Part shown: positions 26,495-35,367 of the stretch, in pieces
Layout of the letters: every line of letters starts with the position of its first letter
How positions within the stretch are numbered: position 1 is the first letter of the stretch
Assembly: GCA_021647765.1 (NCBI GenBank)
Contig: JAKIUD010000002.1
Span: 45,822 to 109,821, forward strand
DNA: 64,000 nucleotides
Direction of reading: 5' to 3'
Source: Desulfuromusa sp.
GTDB lineage: Bacteria; Desulfobacterota; Desulfuromonadia; Desulfuromonadales; Geopsychrobacteraceae
Made by a program: the position numbers and the translations under genes
Notes under the pieces: model-generated
Database searches by the model: none
The model's input: only the letters and a program-made list of their open reading frames with translations
What the model was told of the DNA's origin: nothing

Positions 26495-27235
26495 ATGGCA
26501 AAAACAATCTTGATTACCGGGGCAACATCCGGTTTTGGAAAAGCTTGTGCAGAGTATTTTGCTGCTCAGGGATGGCAACTTATTCTCACCGGCCGCCGTG
26601 CCGAGCGCTTGGAGCAATTGAATGCACAGCTGGAGACGGCTGTTCGGCAAATTATTCCTCTGGATGTCCGTGATCGGGAGCAGGTGTTTGAGCAACTCGG
26701 GTCACTGGATAATATTGATGTGCTGCTGAATAATGCTGGTCTGGCATTGGGTCTGGAACCCTCCTGGAAAGTCAATATCGATGATTGGGAGACGATGGTT
26801 GATACCAACATCAAGGGGCTCATGTATTGCACCCGTGCACTGTTACCGCAGATGATTAAACGTGACAGCGGCCATATTGTCAATATTGGTTCTACTGCTG
26901 GAAGCTGGCCCTATCCTGGTGGCAATGCCTATGGTGGTACCAAGGCTTTTGTCCAACAGTTCAGTCGCAACTTGCGTGCGGATTTACTTGGACACAATGT
27001 CCGGGTAACGAACCTGGCTCCAGGGATGGCTGAAAGTGAATTTTCCGAGGTTCGATTTAAGGGAGATGTTGAACAAGCTGCCAAGGTTTATCAGGGGACA
27101 GAGGCTTTACTTCCACAAGATATTGCCGAGGCAGTTTTTTGGATCGTCAATCGTCCGGCACACGTCAACATCAATGCGATTGAAATGATGCCCGTGGATC
27201 AAGCCTGGGGGCCATTTTCTATCAATCGAGATTAA
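26495..27235 (+). CDS. Short-chain dehydrogenase (YdfG-like)
   Basis: 246 residues. The Rossmann glycine motif is TGATSGFGKA (about 8-17), followed by NNAG near residue 81 and the catalytic S-Y-K set (GSTAGSWPYPGGNAYGGTKAF). The sequence is closest by eye to YdfG-type NADP-dependent 3-hydroxy acid (serine/allo-threonine) dehydrogenases, which also reduce malonic semialdehyde. GGAGG lies 8 bases before the ATG. Its 3' end overlaps that of the convergent alarmone synthetase gene by 4 bases. Confidence 0.9.
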   Translation: MAKTILITGATSGFGKACAEYFAAQGWQLILTGRRAERLEQLNAQLETAVRQIIPLDVRDREQVFEQLGSLDNIDVLLNNAGLALGLEPSWKVNIDDWETMVDTNIKGLMYCTRALLPQMIKRDSGHIVNIGSTAGSWPYPGGNAYGGTKAFVQQFSRNLRADLLGHNVRVTNLAPGMAESEFSEVRFKGDVEQAAKVYQGTEALLPQDIAEAVFWIVNRPAHVNINAIEMMPVDQAWGPFSINRD

Positions 27236-28473
27236 AATAACTGTCGTCTGAGGTTTTTTCCCAGCTCTAAAGCCGGGGTGAAATCGATTTTACGTTCGAT
27301 GGTTTTATGGCAATCACTGAGAGCCCGACTGAATAGTTTCATCTCAAAACAGGTCTGTGCCCGCCCCCAGTAACCTTCGTACTGCTGGGGGTTCAATTCA
27401 ATAGCCCGGTCATAGTCTTTAAGCGAGAGGTCGAATTTTTCAAGGACTCGATAAGCCAAACCACGGTTGTTCCAGGCGCGGCTATTTTCATCGTTATATT
27501 CAATCGCCTTGCTGAAATCTTCAACCCCTTTTTGATATCCTGCCAGAGCAAACAGAGCCATGCCACGATGGTTATAAACCAGTGAGCGGATTGCTGGATC
27601 AAGTTTCAGGCGTAAAATAGCACCATAAATATTGATCGCTTTTTGAAACTGGTTGTTGCTATGTGCTTCAAGAGCAGCAAACATCAATTTTTCCAGTTTT
27701 TTTGAATCCTGATAATTGGGAATGAAGGTATCTTCTTCTTGAGCAATTTCGTCTAACGTGGGCAGTTGTGAAATCTGGATCGCCCCATAATCATAAGACA
27801 TCGATTCCACGTCCTGGCGGCATTTCAACCCACGCTGCCGTATTTCTTTCTGATAGTCACGGATTTCCTGAAAAATCAGGTCAGATAAACCCAGGGAAGC
27901 GTTTAGTGAGGCCAACTTGCGGCGGATCGAATGGTTCGGCATGTTGATGTCTGATTTGTAGACCAGCTCATGCTCAACTTCAGCCCAGGCCTCCTGAAGA
28001 ATGGTGCGCAATTGAATTTCGCAGACATCGGCGCTGTGTGGTAGTTTGGTAGGTGGATCCAAGGGTTTGGTTCGAATCAGCAAATGGACAGAATCGTAAC
28101 CAAATTCGTGAAAAGAGTGTTGTTCTGCTTTGCGTTCCAGCTCTAAAATTTCGAAATTTTGGGCAATTAACTGCTCTACAGTTTCTAAATCTTCCAGAAA
28201 AGGACAAACGACCCTGATACCCATTAAATCGGTAATCTGCAGCAGATCAGTCCCCTGTAATTTGCTCAGTCTTACCAGCTTTTCGCAATAATTATCAAAG
28301 CGTTTAAGCCGATATTTAATTGTTACCGATAACCCTTCTTTTTCAGCAAGAGCTCGCAATTGTTGATAAATATCGAGAAGAATCAACTCATAACCGGGGC
28401 GTAGTCTAGCATAGAGCTTTTCAACCACCGGGCGATCGGGGAGAAGCATAGGATCATTTTTATTTGTTGTCAT
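27232..28473 (-). CDS. RelA/SpoT synthetase domain with C-terminal TPR repeats
   Basis: 413 residues. The N-terminal half is a RelA/SpoT nucleotidyltransferase: IKYRLKRFDNY with the basic ATP-binding residues, ITDLMGIRVVCPF, FGYDSVHLLIR and the C-terminal CEIQLRTILQEAWAEVEHELVYK with Glu, Gln and Arg in place. No HD hydrolase domain is present, so it is a small-alarmone-synthetase-type (p)ppGpp synthetase. From about residue 250 it carries TPR repeats (AWNNRGLAYRVLEKFDLSLKDY and neighbours), probably for a regulating partner. The ATG at 28473 with AGGGACAGG in front is preferred over upstream starts. Confidence 0.9.
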   Translation of the reverse strand: MTTNKNDPMLLPDRPVVEKLYARLRPGYELILLDIYQQLRALAEKEGLSVTIKYRLKRFDNYCEKLVRLSKLQGTDLLQITDLMGIRVVCPFLEDLETVEQLIAQNFEILELERKAEQHSFHEFGYDSVHLLIRTKPLDPPTKLPHSADVCEIQLRTILQEAWAEVEHELVYKSDINMPNHSIRRKLASLNASLGLSDLIFQEIRDYQKEIRQRGLKCRQDVESMSYDYGAIQISQLPTLDEIAQEEDTFIPNYQDSKKLEKLMFAALEAHSNNQFQKAINIYGAILRLKLDPAIRSLVYNHRGMALFALAGYQKGVEDFSKAIEYNDENSRAWNNRGLAYRVLEKFDLSLKDYDRAIELNPQQYEGYWGRAQTCFEMKLFSRALSDCHKTIERKIDFTPALELGKNLRRQLF

Positions 28474-28625
28474 GACCTGTCCCTGCTTTGAATGAAGCGT
28501 TGAAACAGTAAAAACACTGATCTTACAAGTATACAATAACAGCAAAAGTGGCGGAAGGTTAGACGTATCAAGATTAAAGTTTTATGGAGATATGACCGAC
28601 AAAAGAAAGGAGAGGTTTTAAGATT

Positions 28626-28779
28626 GATGATCGGGCAAAAAGTCATTGGATGGCTAAGCAAAAATTTCGTCGTACACTGCGTAATGGTTTTTTGAGGGCG
28701 AAGGCACACATAGAGTATGCCTAGGTCTTGAAAAGCCACTGCAACGCCGGAGGTCGGACTTTTTGCGACGCCATCAAGA
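28626..28779. repeat. Dispersed repeat family B, copy 1
   Basis: About 150 bases with inverted ends GCAAAAAGTC and GACTTTTTGC, and the internal block GGCTAAGCAAAAATTTCG. A second full copy lies at 62744 and a right-end fragment at 31751. It has no coding capacity, so it resembles a miniature inverted-repeat element. The 347-base gap between 28474 and 28820 holds this repeat and otherwise nothing I can support. Confidence 0.82.
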
Positions 28780-28820
28780 TTGGGTATAATTTAAACAAGT
28801 ATCCACGGAAGGATCGAGTC

Positions 28821-29549
28821 ATGGCAACAAATCTGCGGGTCAGGGGCACTCAGGCATATCAGCCATATCGGGAAGTTGAGCCGGTTCCTCCATACCCACG
28901 TATTAACCCTCAGCAATCACGAGATGAATATCCACAACAACAAAGCGAGCAGAGGGTCGACAAGACCGATCCTGTCCGTCGTCGATTCAGAGCCATGCGT
29001 AAGTTGATAGATGAACTTAAGGAAAAAACAGGGCTTGCCCGGGTTGATTATTCGACCGCTGAGAAGGAACTGAATAATCTCGGTTTTCTAATTGCTGAGG
29101 CAGAGTTAATTGAACGACTTCTTGAGTTAAAAATCTCCCGACAAGAAATTGACGAGTTAGTTCAGCAATTGAGTAGCAGATCAGTCTCTTCCAAGTTGGA
29201 GGCAGGGCATAATCTCTCTGAATCTGATAATTTCTTTCCGGTTTTTGTTGCCGGCCTTTCCGAATACAATCTTCATTTTCAGAACCTGCAGATTAAGATT
29301 TCTCATAAGAATGATAAAATCATTGAGAAGCTCGAAACCAGTGGTCGATTCATTTCTGAAAAAAATCGCCTCAAGCTTGATTTTTGTTCTGCAACACCGT
29401 CTGGTGACAGACTCTCTCTACAGTTGGATATCAGCCTCCTGGTTGCAGTCAGTGAAGTTGATGAAGCCAGTCGCAGGGTGATTTTATATCAGCGTCCAGA
29501 TAAGAGTTATGCTCTGTACGCTGATAAGCAGATAGATCTGTCGATCTGA
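28821..29549 (+). CDS. Unknown soluble protein
   Basis: 242 residues from an ATG with AAGGATCG upstream. The first 55 residues are Pro/Gln/Arg-rich and probably disordered. A charged helical middle (about 56-120) follows, then a domain near 135-240 with alternating strands (ISLLVAVSEVDEASRRVILYQRPDKSYALYADKQIDLSI). There is no signal peptide. The frame opens further upstream inside repeat B; that part is not used. I do not recognise the family. Confidence 0.75.
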   Translation: MATNLRVRGTQAYQPYREVEPVPPYPRINPQQSRDEYPQQQSEQRVDKTDPVRRRFRAMRKLIDELKEKTGLARVDYSTAEKELNNLGFLIAEAELIERLLELKISRQEIDELVQQLSSRSVSSKLEAGHNLSESDNFFPVFVAGLSEYNLHFQNLQIKISHKNDKIIEKLETSGRFISEKNRLKLDFCSATPSGDRLSLQLDISLLVAVSEVDEASRRVILYQRPDKSYALYADKQIDLSI

Positions 29550-29562
29550 GCTATCTGTTCTT

Positions 29563-29604
29563 ATGGATCCCCGTTTTCACGAGGATGACGATTTTTACAA
29601 GAGG
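29563..29604. repeat. Repeat family D fragment
   Basis: The run TGGATCCCCGTTTTCACGAG and the following GATGACG are shared with 44656-44697. This is one arm of the widespread GTCATTCCCGCG...GGGATGACG palindromic repeat of environmental bacteria. Confidence 0.6.
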
Positions 29605-29639
29605 CTCAGGTGGAATAAAGATATTTCAGATAGATAGAA

Positions 29640-30851
29640 TCAGCGGATAACTTCCGGCTGATACCCTTCCTCTTCCAGCCGTATCAGTATCTCATGGATA
29701 TGTTCCGTTCCACGGGTTTCCAGAGCCAGGGTAACCTCTGCTTCACCCAAGGGGAGGGTGGTTTTACGTCGATCATGGCTTATCTGGAAAATATTAGCTT
29801 TCAGGGCACTGAGAATATTTGATAATTGAGCCAGAGCTCCCGGCATATCGACTATTTCCAGGCGCAGTTTCAGATAATGTCCCTCTGCGAGCATCCCTTG
29901 CTCAACGACCCTGGCAATGCTCTGCACATCCAGGTTTCCACCAGAGAGCAGGCATACGGTATTTCCTTTGTGGACGGGTTTTAAACTATAGAGGAGTGCC
30001 GCTAAGCCAATAGCACCGGCTCCTTCGACAATCAGTTTCCCTTTTTCCATCAAACTGACAATCGCTTTGGCAATGGCTTCTTCTTCAACGGTGATAATTT
30101 CATCTACATATTTTTCTATCAGCGGAAAAGCCAATTCACCAATTTGTTTCATTGCAAGCTCCTTGGCAAAAGTATGACAGCGGGTTGTTAGTCTCTTCGG
30201 GTGGCCATTACGTCGAGCCAGGGAGGCGCTGGCTACACACGCTGGTTCCACGCCAATAATTTTTACTTCCGGTTTTGTTGATTTGATTGCAGTTGCAACG
30301 CCGGCAACCAATCCACCACTCCCGATTGGAACCAGCAAAGTATCAAGTTCCGCTAAATCTTGAAGAATTTCCAGACCAATAGTTCCTTGTCCCGCTATGA
30401 TCAGTTCATGATCAAGGGGGGAGATATAGAGTAATCCCTCATCTTTGGCTAATCGCCTTGCATGTCTCTCTGCCTCGGTGAGACTATTGCCGTACAGCTC
30501 AACTGTGGCACCAGATTCCAATGCGGCTAATTCTTTGGTCAACGGAGTCCCTTCAGGCATAATGACCCGACAGGGACAATGAAGTAGAGCCGCAGCGCCT
30601 GCTAATCCCAGAGCATGGTTTCCTGCCGAAGCAGTGATAACTCCAGCAGTCAAGACCTGCGGGGGCTGCTGGGAAAGGAAATTATAAGTGCCGCGGATTT
30701 TGAACGATCCGCTATGCTGAAAATTTTCACACTTGAAATAGAGCGGTGTTCCAAGAGTTTTTGAATAAAAAGGTGAGTGGATCAGTTCGGTGTGCCGGGC
30801 AATCCCGTGTAAATTTTCTGCAGCTTCATCAATGTGTTGACGTGTCAGCAT
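29640..30851 (-). CDS. ilvA: Threonine ammonia-lyase (biosynthetic/catabolic IlvA/TdcB type)
   Basis: Deaminates threonine to 2-oxobutanoate, the entry to isoleucine synthesis. It has 403 residues: a fold-type II PLP domain with the Schiff-base lysine in GSFKIRGTYNFL (about residue 48), the glycine loop VPIGSGGLVAGVA, and a C-terminal ACT-like domain (about 325-403). This is the length of the single-ACT form found in many anaerobes. No other ilv gene lies near, so a catabolic role cannot be excluded. Confidence 0.93.
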   Translation of the reverse strand: MLTRQHIDEAAENLHGIARHTELIHSPFYSKTLGTPLYFKCENFQHSGSFKIRGTYNFLSQQPPQVLTAGVITASAGNHALGLAGAAALLHCPCRVIMPEGTPLTKELAALESGATVELYGNSLTEAERHARRLAKDEGLLYISPLDHELIIAGQGTIGLEILQDLAELDTLLVPIGSGGLVAGVATAIKSTKPEVKIIGVEPACVASASLARRNGHPKRLTTRCHTFAKELAMKQIGELAFPLIEKYVDEIITVEEEAIAKAIVSLMEKGKLIVEGAGAIGLAALLYSLKPVHKGNTVCLLSGGNLDVQSIARVVEQGMLAEGHYLKLRLEIVDMPGALAQLSNILSALKANIFQISHDRRKTTLPLGEAEVTLALETRGTEHIHEILIRLEEEGYQPEVIR

Positions 30852-31005
30852 CGGTTGCTCCCCTTAGCAAAGTTCGGAATATGATCTGAACCCGTAAAGA
30901 GAAAGTTTAGCATAGATAAAAAATTCCGCTGCTCCACCGGGAACAGATCTGATAATATGCCGGATACATACTCTTTTGAGGAGGCAGTTTCTTGCATTTG
31001 CCACT

Positions 31006-31713
31006 ATGAACCTGATTCTGTTAGATGAAGAAGATTTTGTCACCGATAGCCGAGTTTGCCTGATTGGGCGGCGGCGGGATCATATATTAAATGTCCACCG
31101 AGCGGTTATTGGGGATGAATTACGGGTTGGATTGCTCAATGGTCTGATGGGATGTGGCAGGATTCTCAGCGTGACAGATCAGGGACTGGAGATAGAAACC
31201 TCACTGGATCAACAGCCACCAGAGCCACTTGCCGTTACTTTATTACTGGCTTTGCCTCGGCCAAAAATGTTGCGGCGAATCTTACAAAGTGTCAGTTCTC
31301 TGGGGGTGAAAAAGATGTTTTTGATCAACAGTTATCGGGTTGATAAAAGTTTTTGGGGGAGCCCAGTGCTGCAATCTGAAAAGCTACAAGAGCAGCTGGT
31401 CTTGGGGTTAGAGCAAGGCATCGATACCATTCTTCCTGAAATTCATCTGTGCCCACGCTTCAAACCCTTTGTTGAGGATCGGTTGCCGGATATTGTTCGG
31501 GGAACGACCGCTTATGTCGCTCATCCGGGAGTTGAATCGGCCTGTCCGCACGACTTTAATAAACCCGCCACTCTAGCAATTGGTCCAGAAGGGGGATTTA
31601 TCCCCTACGAAGTCGAAAAGTTACAAAACTGTGGTTTTATCCCCATCAGTTTGGGAGAACGTATTTTACGCGTCGAAACAGCGGTTCCTGTGCTACTCTC
31701 GCGGCTGATTTAG
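31006..31713 (+). CDS. rsmE: 16S rRNA m3U1498 methyltransferase
   Basis: 235 residues of the SPOUT/RsmE family. The C-terminal knot carries LAIGPEGGFIPYEVEKL and SLGERILRVETAVPVLL, the AdoMet-binding signatures. It methylates U1498 of 16S rRNA. The ATG at 31006 gives the usual MNLILLDEEDF opening; the GAGGAGG at about 30979 is unusually far upstream, and a TTG at 30976 is the only alternative. The gene borders the decayed island that begins 40 bases later. Confidence 0.94.
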   Translation: MNLILLDEEDFVTDSRVCLIGRRRDHILNVHRAVIGDELRVGLLNGLMGCGRILSVTDQGLEIETSLDQQPPEPLAVTLLLALPRPKMLRRILQSVSSLGVKKMFLINSYRVDKSFWGSPVLQSEKLQEQLVLGLEQGIDTILPEIHLCPRFKPFVEDRLPDIVRGTTAYVAHPGVESACPHDFNKPATLAIGPEGGFIPYEVEKLQNCGFIPISLGERILRVETAVPVLLSRLI

Positions 31714-31750
31714 ATCATCTCTGTTAGATTGGAAAAACTACTGAAACACT

Positions 31751-31770
31751 GGTGGATTTTTGCGACGCCA
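31751..31770. repeat. Right-end fragment of repeat family B
   Basis: The run GGATTTTTGCGACGCCA matches the right end of the repeat at 28626 almost exactly, with no left part present. The truncated KAP gene begins 22 bases later, which marks a likely recombination junction. Confidence 0.6.
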
Positions 31771-31792
31771 ACAGAACTGACTGGTACAGCCA

Positions 31793-32980
31793 TTGCGATA
31801 TGGGCAGCCGATTTATGTTGATGCCTTCAAGGCGGATCATGTCGATGAGCCTCTGATGACTCTGATGGCGGCTGTTTTGAAAACATTGCCAGAGGCAGAC
31901 CGCGAACCATTAATAAAAAAGGCATTGCCAGCAATAAAGTTTGGCGTCAAGACGGCACTGAAAGCCGGAACAAGCTGGGTTTTAAAGCAAGATGTCGCAG
32001 ACGTGGTTGAGAATTTTGAAGCCGAAGTAAAAAATGCGGGCGACGAAGTCATTAACCATGCGGTCGAATCTCTGCTGACCGACCACGTTACCGCAGAAGA
32101 GAGCATCGCCACTCTTCAAACGGCACTGGCGGAACTGGCAAAAGAAAAGCCGATTGTTCTTTTTATAGACGAACTCGACCGCTGTCGCCCCGATTTTGCC
32201 GTCAACATGCTCGAAAATATTAAGCACGTTTTTGAAGTTGACGGTGTGCAGTTTGTGCTGGTCACTAATTTCGACCAGCTCCGTTCGTCAATCAATCATT
32301 GCTACGGCAATGGCCTCGATGCCCAACGCTACCTCGACAAGTTCGTTCAGTTCAGCCTGAGCCTTTCCGACACCCACAAACCCAATGGCCATGAAGCAGT
32401 TCTCGCCTCGGTCACGCACCTGAGAATGCTGGTCGATAATAGCGAACTATTGGACAATACAGGTTTGAATAGAGAAGGTGTTAGCGAGTTTTTGAATGCT
32501 CTTATTGCCGCGAATCGGCTGTCATTACGAGAAGTAGAGACTCTGGTTTTATATCTGGAGATTTACCAGTCTCTGACTGATAAGAAGGGATTGGCTGATA
32601 AGAAGGGATTGGCTGATAACGTCATCTTCGGATATTGCCTTTTAAGAGTTTTTGGAGTTTTTCTGTACTGTTTCAAGTCTGATATCGCTGAGAACATGGT
32701 TCGTGGTGAGATTAAGACATCAGTGATTTCGGCAGTTTTGGGCAAGTCGCAACTGTTCAGGCAATGGGACGGTGGTTATCCAGACTATGCCGATATAGTA
32801 ACCGCTATGTTCGCTATAGAAAGTAACAGTTCAGAAGAGAAGTTCTCTTTTTCTGAAGAGGAGCAGCAACGCTGGGAAAAGATTTTCCCAGAATTGTTTC
32901 GAAACGGTTTTTCTGGTCGCTACAGTGGATTTTCGAAAATTGTTGTCGATGCCATTGAAACTCTCAAGTTAGCGGGGTGA
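31793..32980 (+). pseudogene. KAP-family P-loop NTPase, 5' end missing (no Walker A)
   Basis: 395 codons remain. The Walker B region PIVLFIDELDRCRPDFAVNM and following VLVTNFDQLRSSI are those of the KAP NTPase family, membrane-linked ATPases common in mobile elements and some defence loci. The family's Walker A lies upstream of a segment like PIYVDAFKADHVDEPLMTLM, and here the sequence stops just before it: an in-frame TGA at 31778 and a repeat B end precede it. A TTG at 31793 is the only early start. Inside, an 18-base unit is tandemly duplicated (32579-32614, KKGLAD twice). It cannot bind ATP normally. Confidence 0.8.
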
Positions 32981-33025
32981 CAAACTGTTGCAAAAAATGC
33001 AACAGATCAAAATAGTGGGGGGACA

Positions 33026-33280
33026 ATGACTAAAAACCGCAAAGTAACCAGACCCAAAGCCGCCAGCAGCGCATCCAAAACCTTGCGCTCAAAAAGTACG
33101 GGGTCGTCATCCAAAAAGGCGGCTGGCAGTGCCTTAAGTCAGACCAAGGCTCCGAAAAAACAGACCAGCACCAAGGCCGCGAGCGCCGCTTCAAAAACGC
33201 TGCGTGATGGACGGACCAGCAAATCTTCAAAATCTGCTGCCGGATCGACTCTGTCGCAATCGCCGAAACGGAAAAAATAA
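33026..33280 (+). CDS. Lys/Ser/Ala-rich small repeat protein
   Basis: 84 residues with a GGGGGG ribosome site. It is built of two copies of a unit like KAASxASKTLR...SSKxAAGSxLSQ (about residues 11-40 and 50-78), basic and low in complexity. Short proteins of this repeat type occur widely in accessory regions, but I know of no demonstrated function. It follows the KAP remnant by 45 bases and may have been its operon partner. Confidence 0.75.
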   Translation: MTKNRKVTRPKAASSASKTLRSKSTGSSSKKAAGSALSQTKAPKKQTSTKAASAASKTLRDGRTSKSSKSAAGSTLSQSPKRKK

Positions 33281-33463
33281 GAGTTCATCTGTTTTGATGC
33301 AGCCGGGTACCTGATGGGTACTTGATTCAAACGGGTCTAATTCGAACCCTTTAAAAATGGAGTGAGAACTATTATGGCATGACGTTTTCTGTTAAAGAAG
33401 AAATTGAATTTAGGTATAGTTAAAGAGAGTTTATCGATTGTTTGAACAGGGGACGGGGCGTGT

Positions 33464-34612
33464 ATGACGCGAGTTGCGGTAAATCCTGAAATTCTTCAAT
33501 GGGCAGGTCAGCGTGCCGGTTTGCCACTTGACGCCCTGCGTCGAAAATTCCCAAAAGTATCGGACTGGTTTCAGGGAGAGCTGGCTCCGACCTTGAAGCA
33601 ACTTGAATCCTTTGCCCGTGCTACCCATACGCCGGTGGGGTTCTTTTTTTTGCCGGAACCGCCGGAAATATCTCTGCCCATCCCTGATTTTCGTACTACA
33701 GGTGCTGGAGGACTCGGTTCTCCCAGCCCCGACCTTCTTGAAACCATCTATCTCTGTCAGCAGCGACAGGACTGGTACCGTGATTATGCTCTCCTGTACG
33801 GAGAAGAATTGCTTACGTGGATCGGCTCTGGCTCTATTGATGCTGATATTGTCGAGGTTGCGACCGAATTGCGCAACATTATCGGTCTTGATCTGGCCGA
33901 GAGGCAGAGATTGCCGACCTGGACCGATGCACTGCGGGCTTTTATCGAGCTGGTTGAAAAATCTGGTGTGCTGGTGATGATCAGCGGTATCGTTGGTAGT
34001 AACACGCACAGAAAACTTTCTCCTGAAGAATTTCGTGGTTTTGCCCTGGTTGATCCCCATGCTCCGGTCATTTTCATTAATGGGGCGGACAGTAAGTCTG
34101 CTCAGATGTTCACTCAGGCTCACGAACTGGTTCACCTCTGGCTGGGTGAGACTGGTGTTTCGGATAGCCAGGTGGTTCGCTGGCCGGAAAAAGGGGTGGA
34201 ATACTGGTGCAATGCGGTTGCGGCCGAATTGCTGATTCCGCTGGAATCGGTGCGCCGGGAATATCGGCCTGAAGAGCCCCTTGACGATGCGATGAAACGG
34301 CTGGCGAGACAGTTCAAGATCAGCACTTTGGTTGTGTTGCGGCGTATTTTTGATCTCGGTGCCATTGACCGCGATACCCTGTGGCGAACCTATGCCGATG
34401 AGTTGGAGCGCTTGAGGCAGTTGGGTCGTCGCGGTAGCGGTGGTGGTGATTTTTACCGTACTCTTGGCGCCCGAGGAAGCAAGCGTTTTGTCAGGGCGGT
34501 TATTGGCAGCACACTGGAGGGACAAACCCTTTTTCGTGATGCGTTCCAGCTGCTGGGAATCAAAAAATCCGAGACCTTTTATCGGGCCGCCAGTGAGTTC
34601 GGCGGGGGATGA
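33464..34612 (+). CDS. HTH-type regulator with ImmA/IrrE metallopeptidase domain
   Basis: 382 residues. A divergent Xre-like N-terminus (residues 1-60, ending TPVGFFFLPEPPE) is followed by an ImmA/IrrE-type zinc peptidase with the active-site motif HELVH at residues 220-224 and a downstream Glu in WCNAVAAELLIP. Such proteins cleave repressors or act as the antitoxin-like partner of toxins. It overlaps the DUF4411 gene by 4 bases (ATGA), so the two are translated together. Codon structure is intact, unlike its neighbours in the island. Confidence 0.9.
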   Translation: MTRVAVNPEILQWAGQRAGLPLDALRRKFPKVSDWFQGELAPTLKQLESFARATHTPVGFFFLPEPPEISLPIPDFRTTGAGGLGSPSPDLLETIYLCQQRQDWYRDYALLYGEELLTWIGSGSIDADIVEVATELRNIIGLDLAERQRLPTWTDALRAFIELVEKSGVLVMISGIVGSNTHRKLSPEEFRGFALVDPHAPVIFINGADSKSAQMFTQAHELVHLWLGETGVSDSQVVRWPEKGVEYWCNAVAAELLIPLESVRREYRPEEPLDDAMKRLARQFKISTLVVLRRIFDLGAIDRDTLWRTYADELERLRQLGRRGSGGGDFYRTLGARGSKRFVRAVIGSTLEGQTLFRDAFQLLGIKKSETFYRAASEFGGG

Positions 34613-35109
34613 CAGGCATGTATCTGCTCGATGCCAACGTGTTCATGCAGGCGAAAAACCTGCATTACGGTTTTGACTTTTGTCCGGCCTTCTGGGATTG
34701 GCTGATCGAACAAAATACAATCGGGAAGGTTTTCAGCATCGAAAAGGTCGAGGATGAAATCCTTGCTGGGGATGATGAGCTTTCCCTCTGGGTGAAAGGG
34801 CAAGGGTCTGGATTCTATCTGCCTCCGAATGACGGGGTCATGGCTTGTTTCCCCGAGGTTAGTGCCTGGGTTGCCGGGCAGAACTACCAACCGGCTGCAG
34901 TCAATACCTTTTTGCAAGTTGCCGATTACTATCTGGTCAGCCATGCCAAGGCGGCAGATGCCGTTGTCGTGACCCATGAAACCCCAGCGAATTCGCCCAA
35001 AAAAGTTAAAATTCCCAACGTCTGCATTGGTCTGGATATCAAGTGCATAACTCCCTATGAAATGTTGCGCCTGGAAAAGGCGCGTTTTATTCTTGGCGCC
35101 CAAGGCTAA
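34609..35109 (+). CDS. DUF4411 PIN-like protein
   Basis: 166 residues. The opening YLLDANVFMQAKNLHYGFDF and the acidic residues in FSIEKVEDEI and HAKAADAVVVTHE match DUF4411, a PIN-fold family of presumed RNases. It is regularly paired with an HTH-ImmA/IrrE gene, as here, which suggests a toxin-antitoxin-like module. The start is 34609 or the in-frame ATG at 34618. Whether it is toxic is not known. Confidence 0.87.
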   Translation: MTGMYLLDANVFMQAKNLHYGFDFCPAFWDWLIEQNTIGKVFSIEKVEDEILAGDDELSLWVKGQGSGFYLPPNDGVMACFPEVSAWVAGQNYQPAAVNTFLQVADYYLVSHAKAADAVVVTHETPANSPKKVKIPNVCIGLDIKCITPYEMLRLEKARFILGAQG

Positions 35110-35114
35110 ACTTC

Positions 35115-35270
35115 ATGAGTCACCGGGCAGGTCACCGGGCTAATTCAGAATTGATCACAGAAGGATTGGATGCAGATACACGATTGAAGAGATTGAACCA
35201 AAATGCCATCCGTCAGATGAAGCTGATGATTGAGAACAAGTCCTTGCAAAAACTGGGGAGCGACAGATGA
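35115..35270 (+). CDS. Small unknown ORF in island
   Basis: 51 residues, basic and helical in its second half (TRLKRLNQNAIRQMKLMIE). It starts 5 bases after the DUF4411 stop with no good ribosome site, and its stop overlaps the next ATG. It could be a remnant of a larger gene. No family recognised. Confidence 0.4.
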   Translation: MSHRAGHRANSELITEGLDADTRLKRLNQNAIRQMKLMIENKSLQKLGSDR

Positions 35271-35356
35271 AGCCGGATAGCGAAGTTCGTAACCGCATTA
35301 AACCCTTCGCTGTGCGAAGCCCTGAAATGTTAAAACCCATCCTGGAATCCAGATAA
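35267..35356 (+). CDS. Small unknown ORF or gene remnant
   Basis: 29 codons, starting with an ATGA overlap with the ORF before and preceded by GGGGAG. Protein begins MKPDSEVRNRIKPFAVRSPE. It is likely a leftover of a deleted gene rather than a functional product. Confidence 0.3.
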   Translation: MKPDSEVRNRIKPFAVRSPEMLKPILESR

Positions 35357-35367
35357 GGAGGGCGCAG

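Noticed and set aside
32579..32614. Tandem repeat as a possible CRISPR-like array
   Set aside because: Only two contiguous coding units with no spacers.
33431..34525. 364-codon minus-strand ORF antisense to the ImmA/IrrE gene
   Set aside because: Long only because of codon bias of the real gene on the other strand; the plus-strand protein has HELVH and a family fit.
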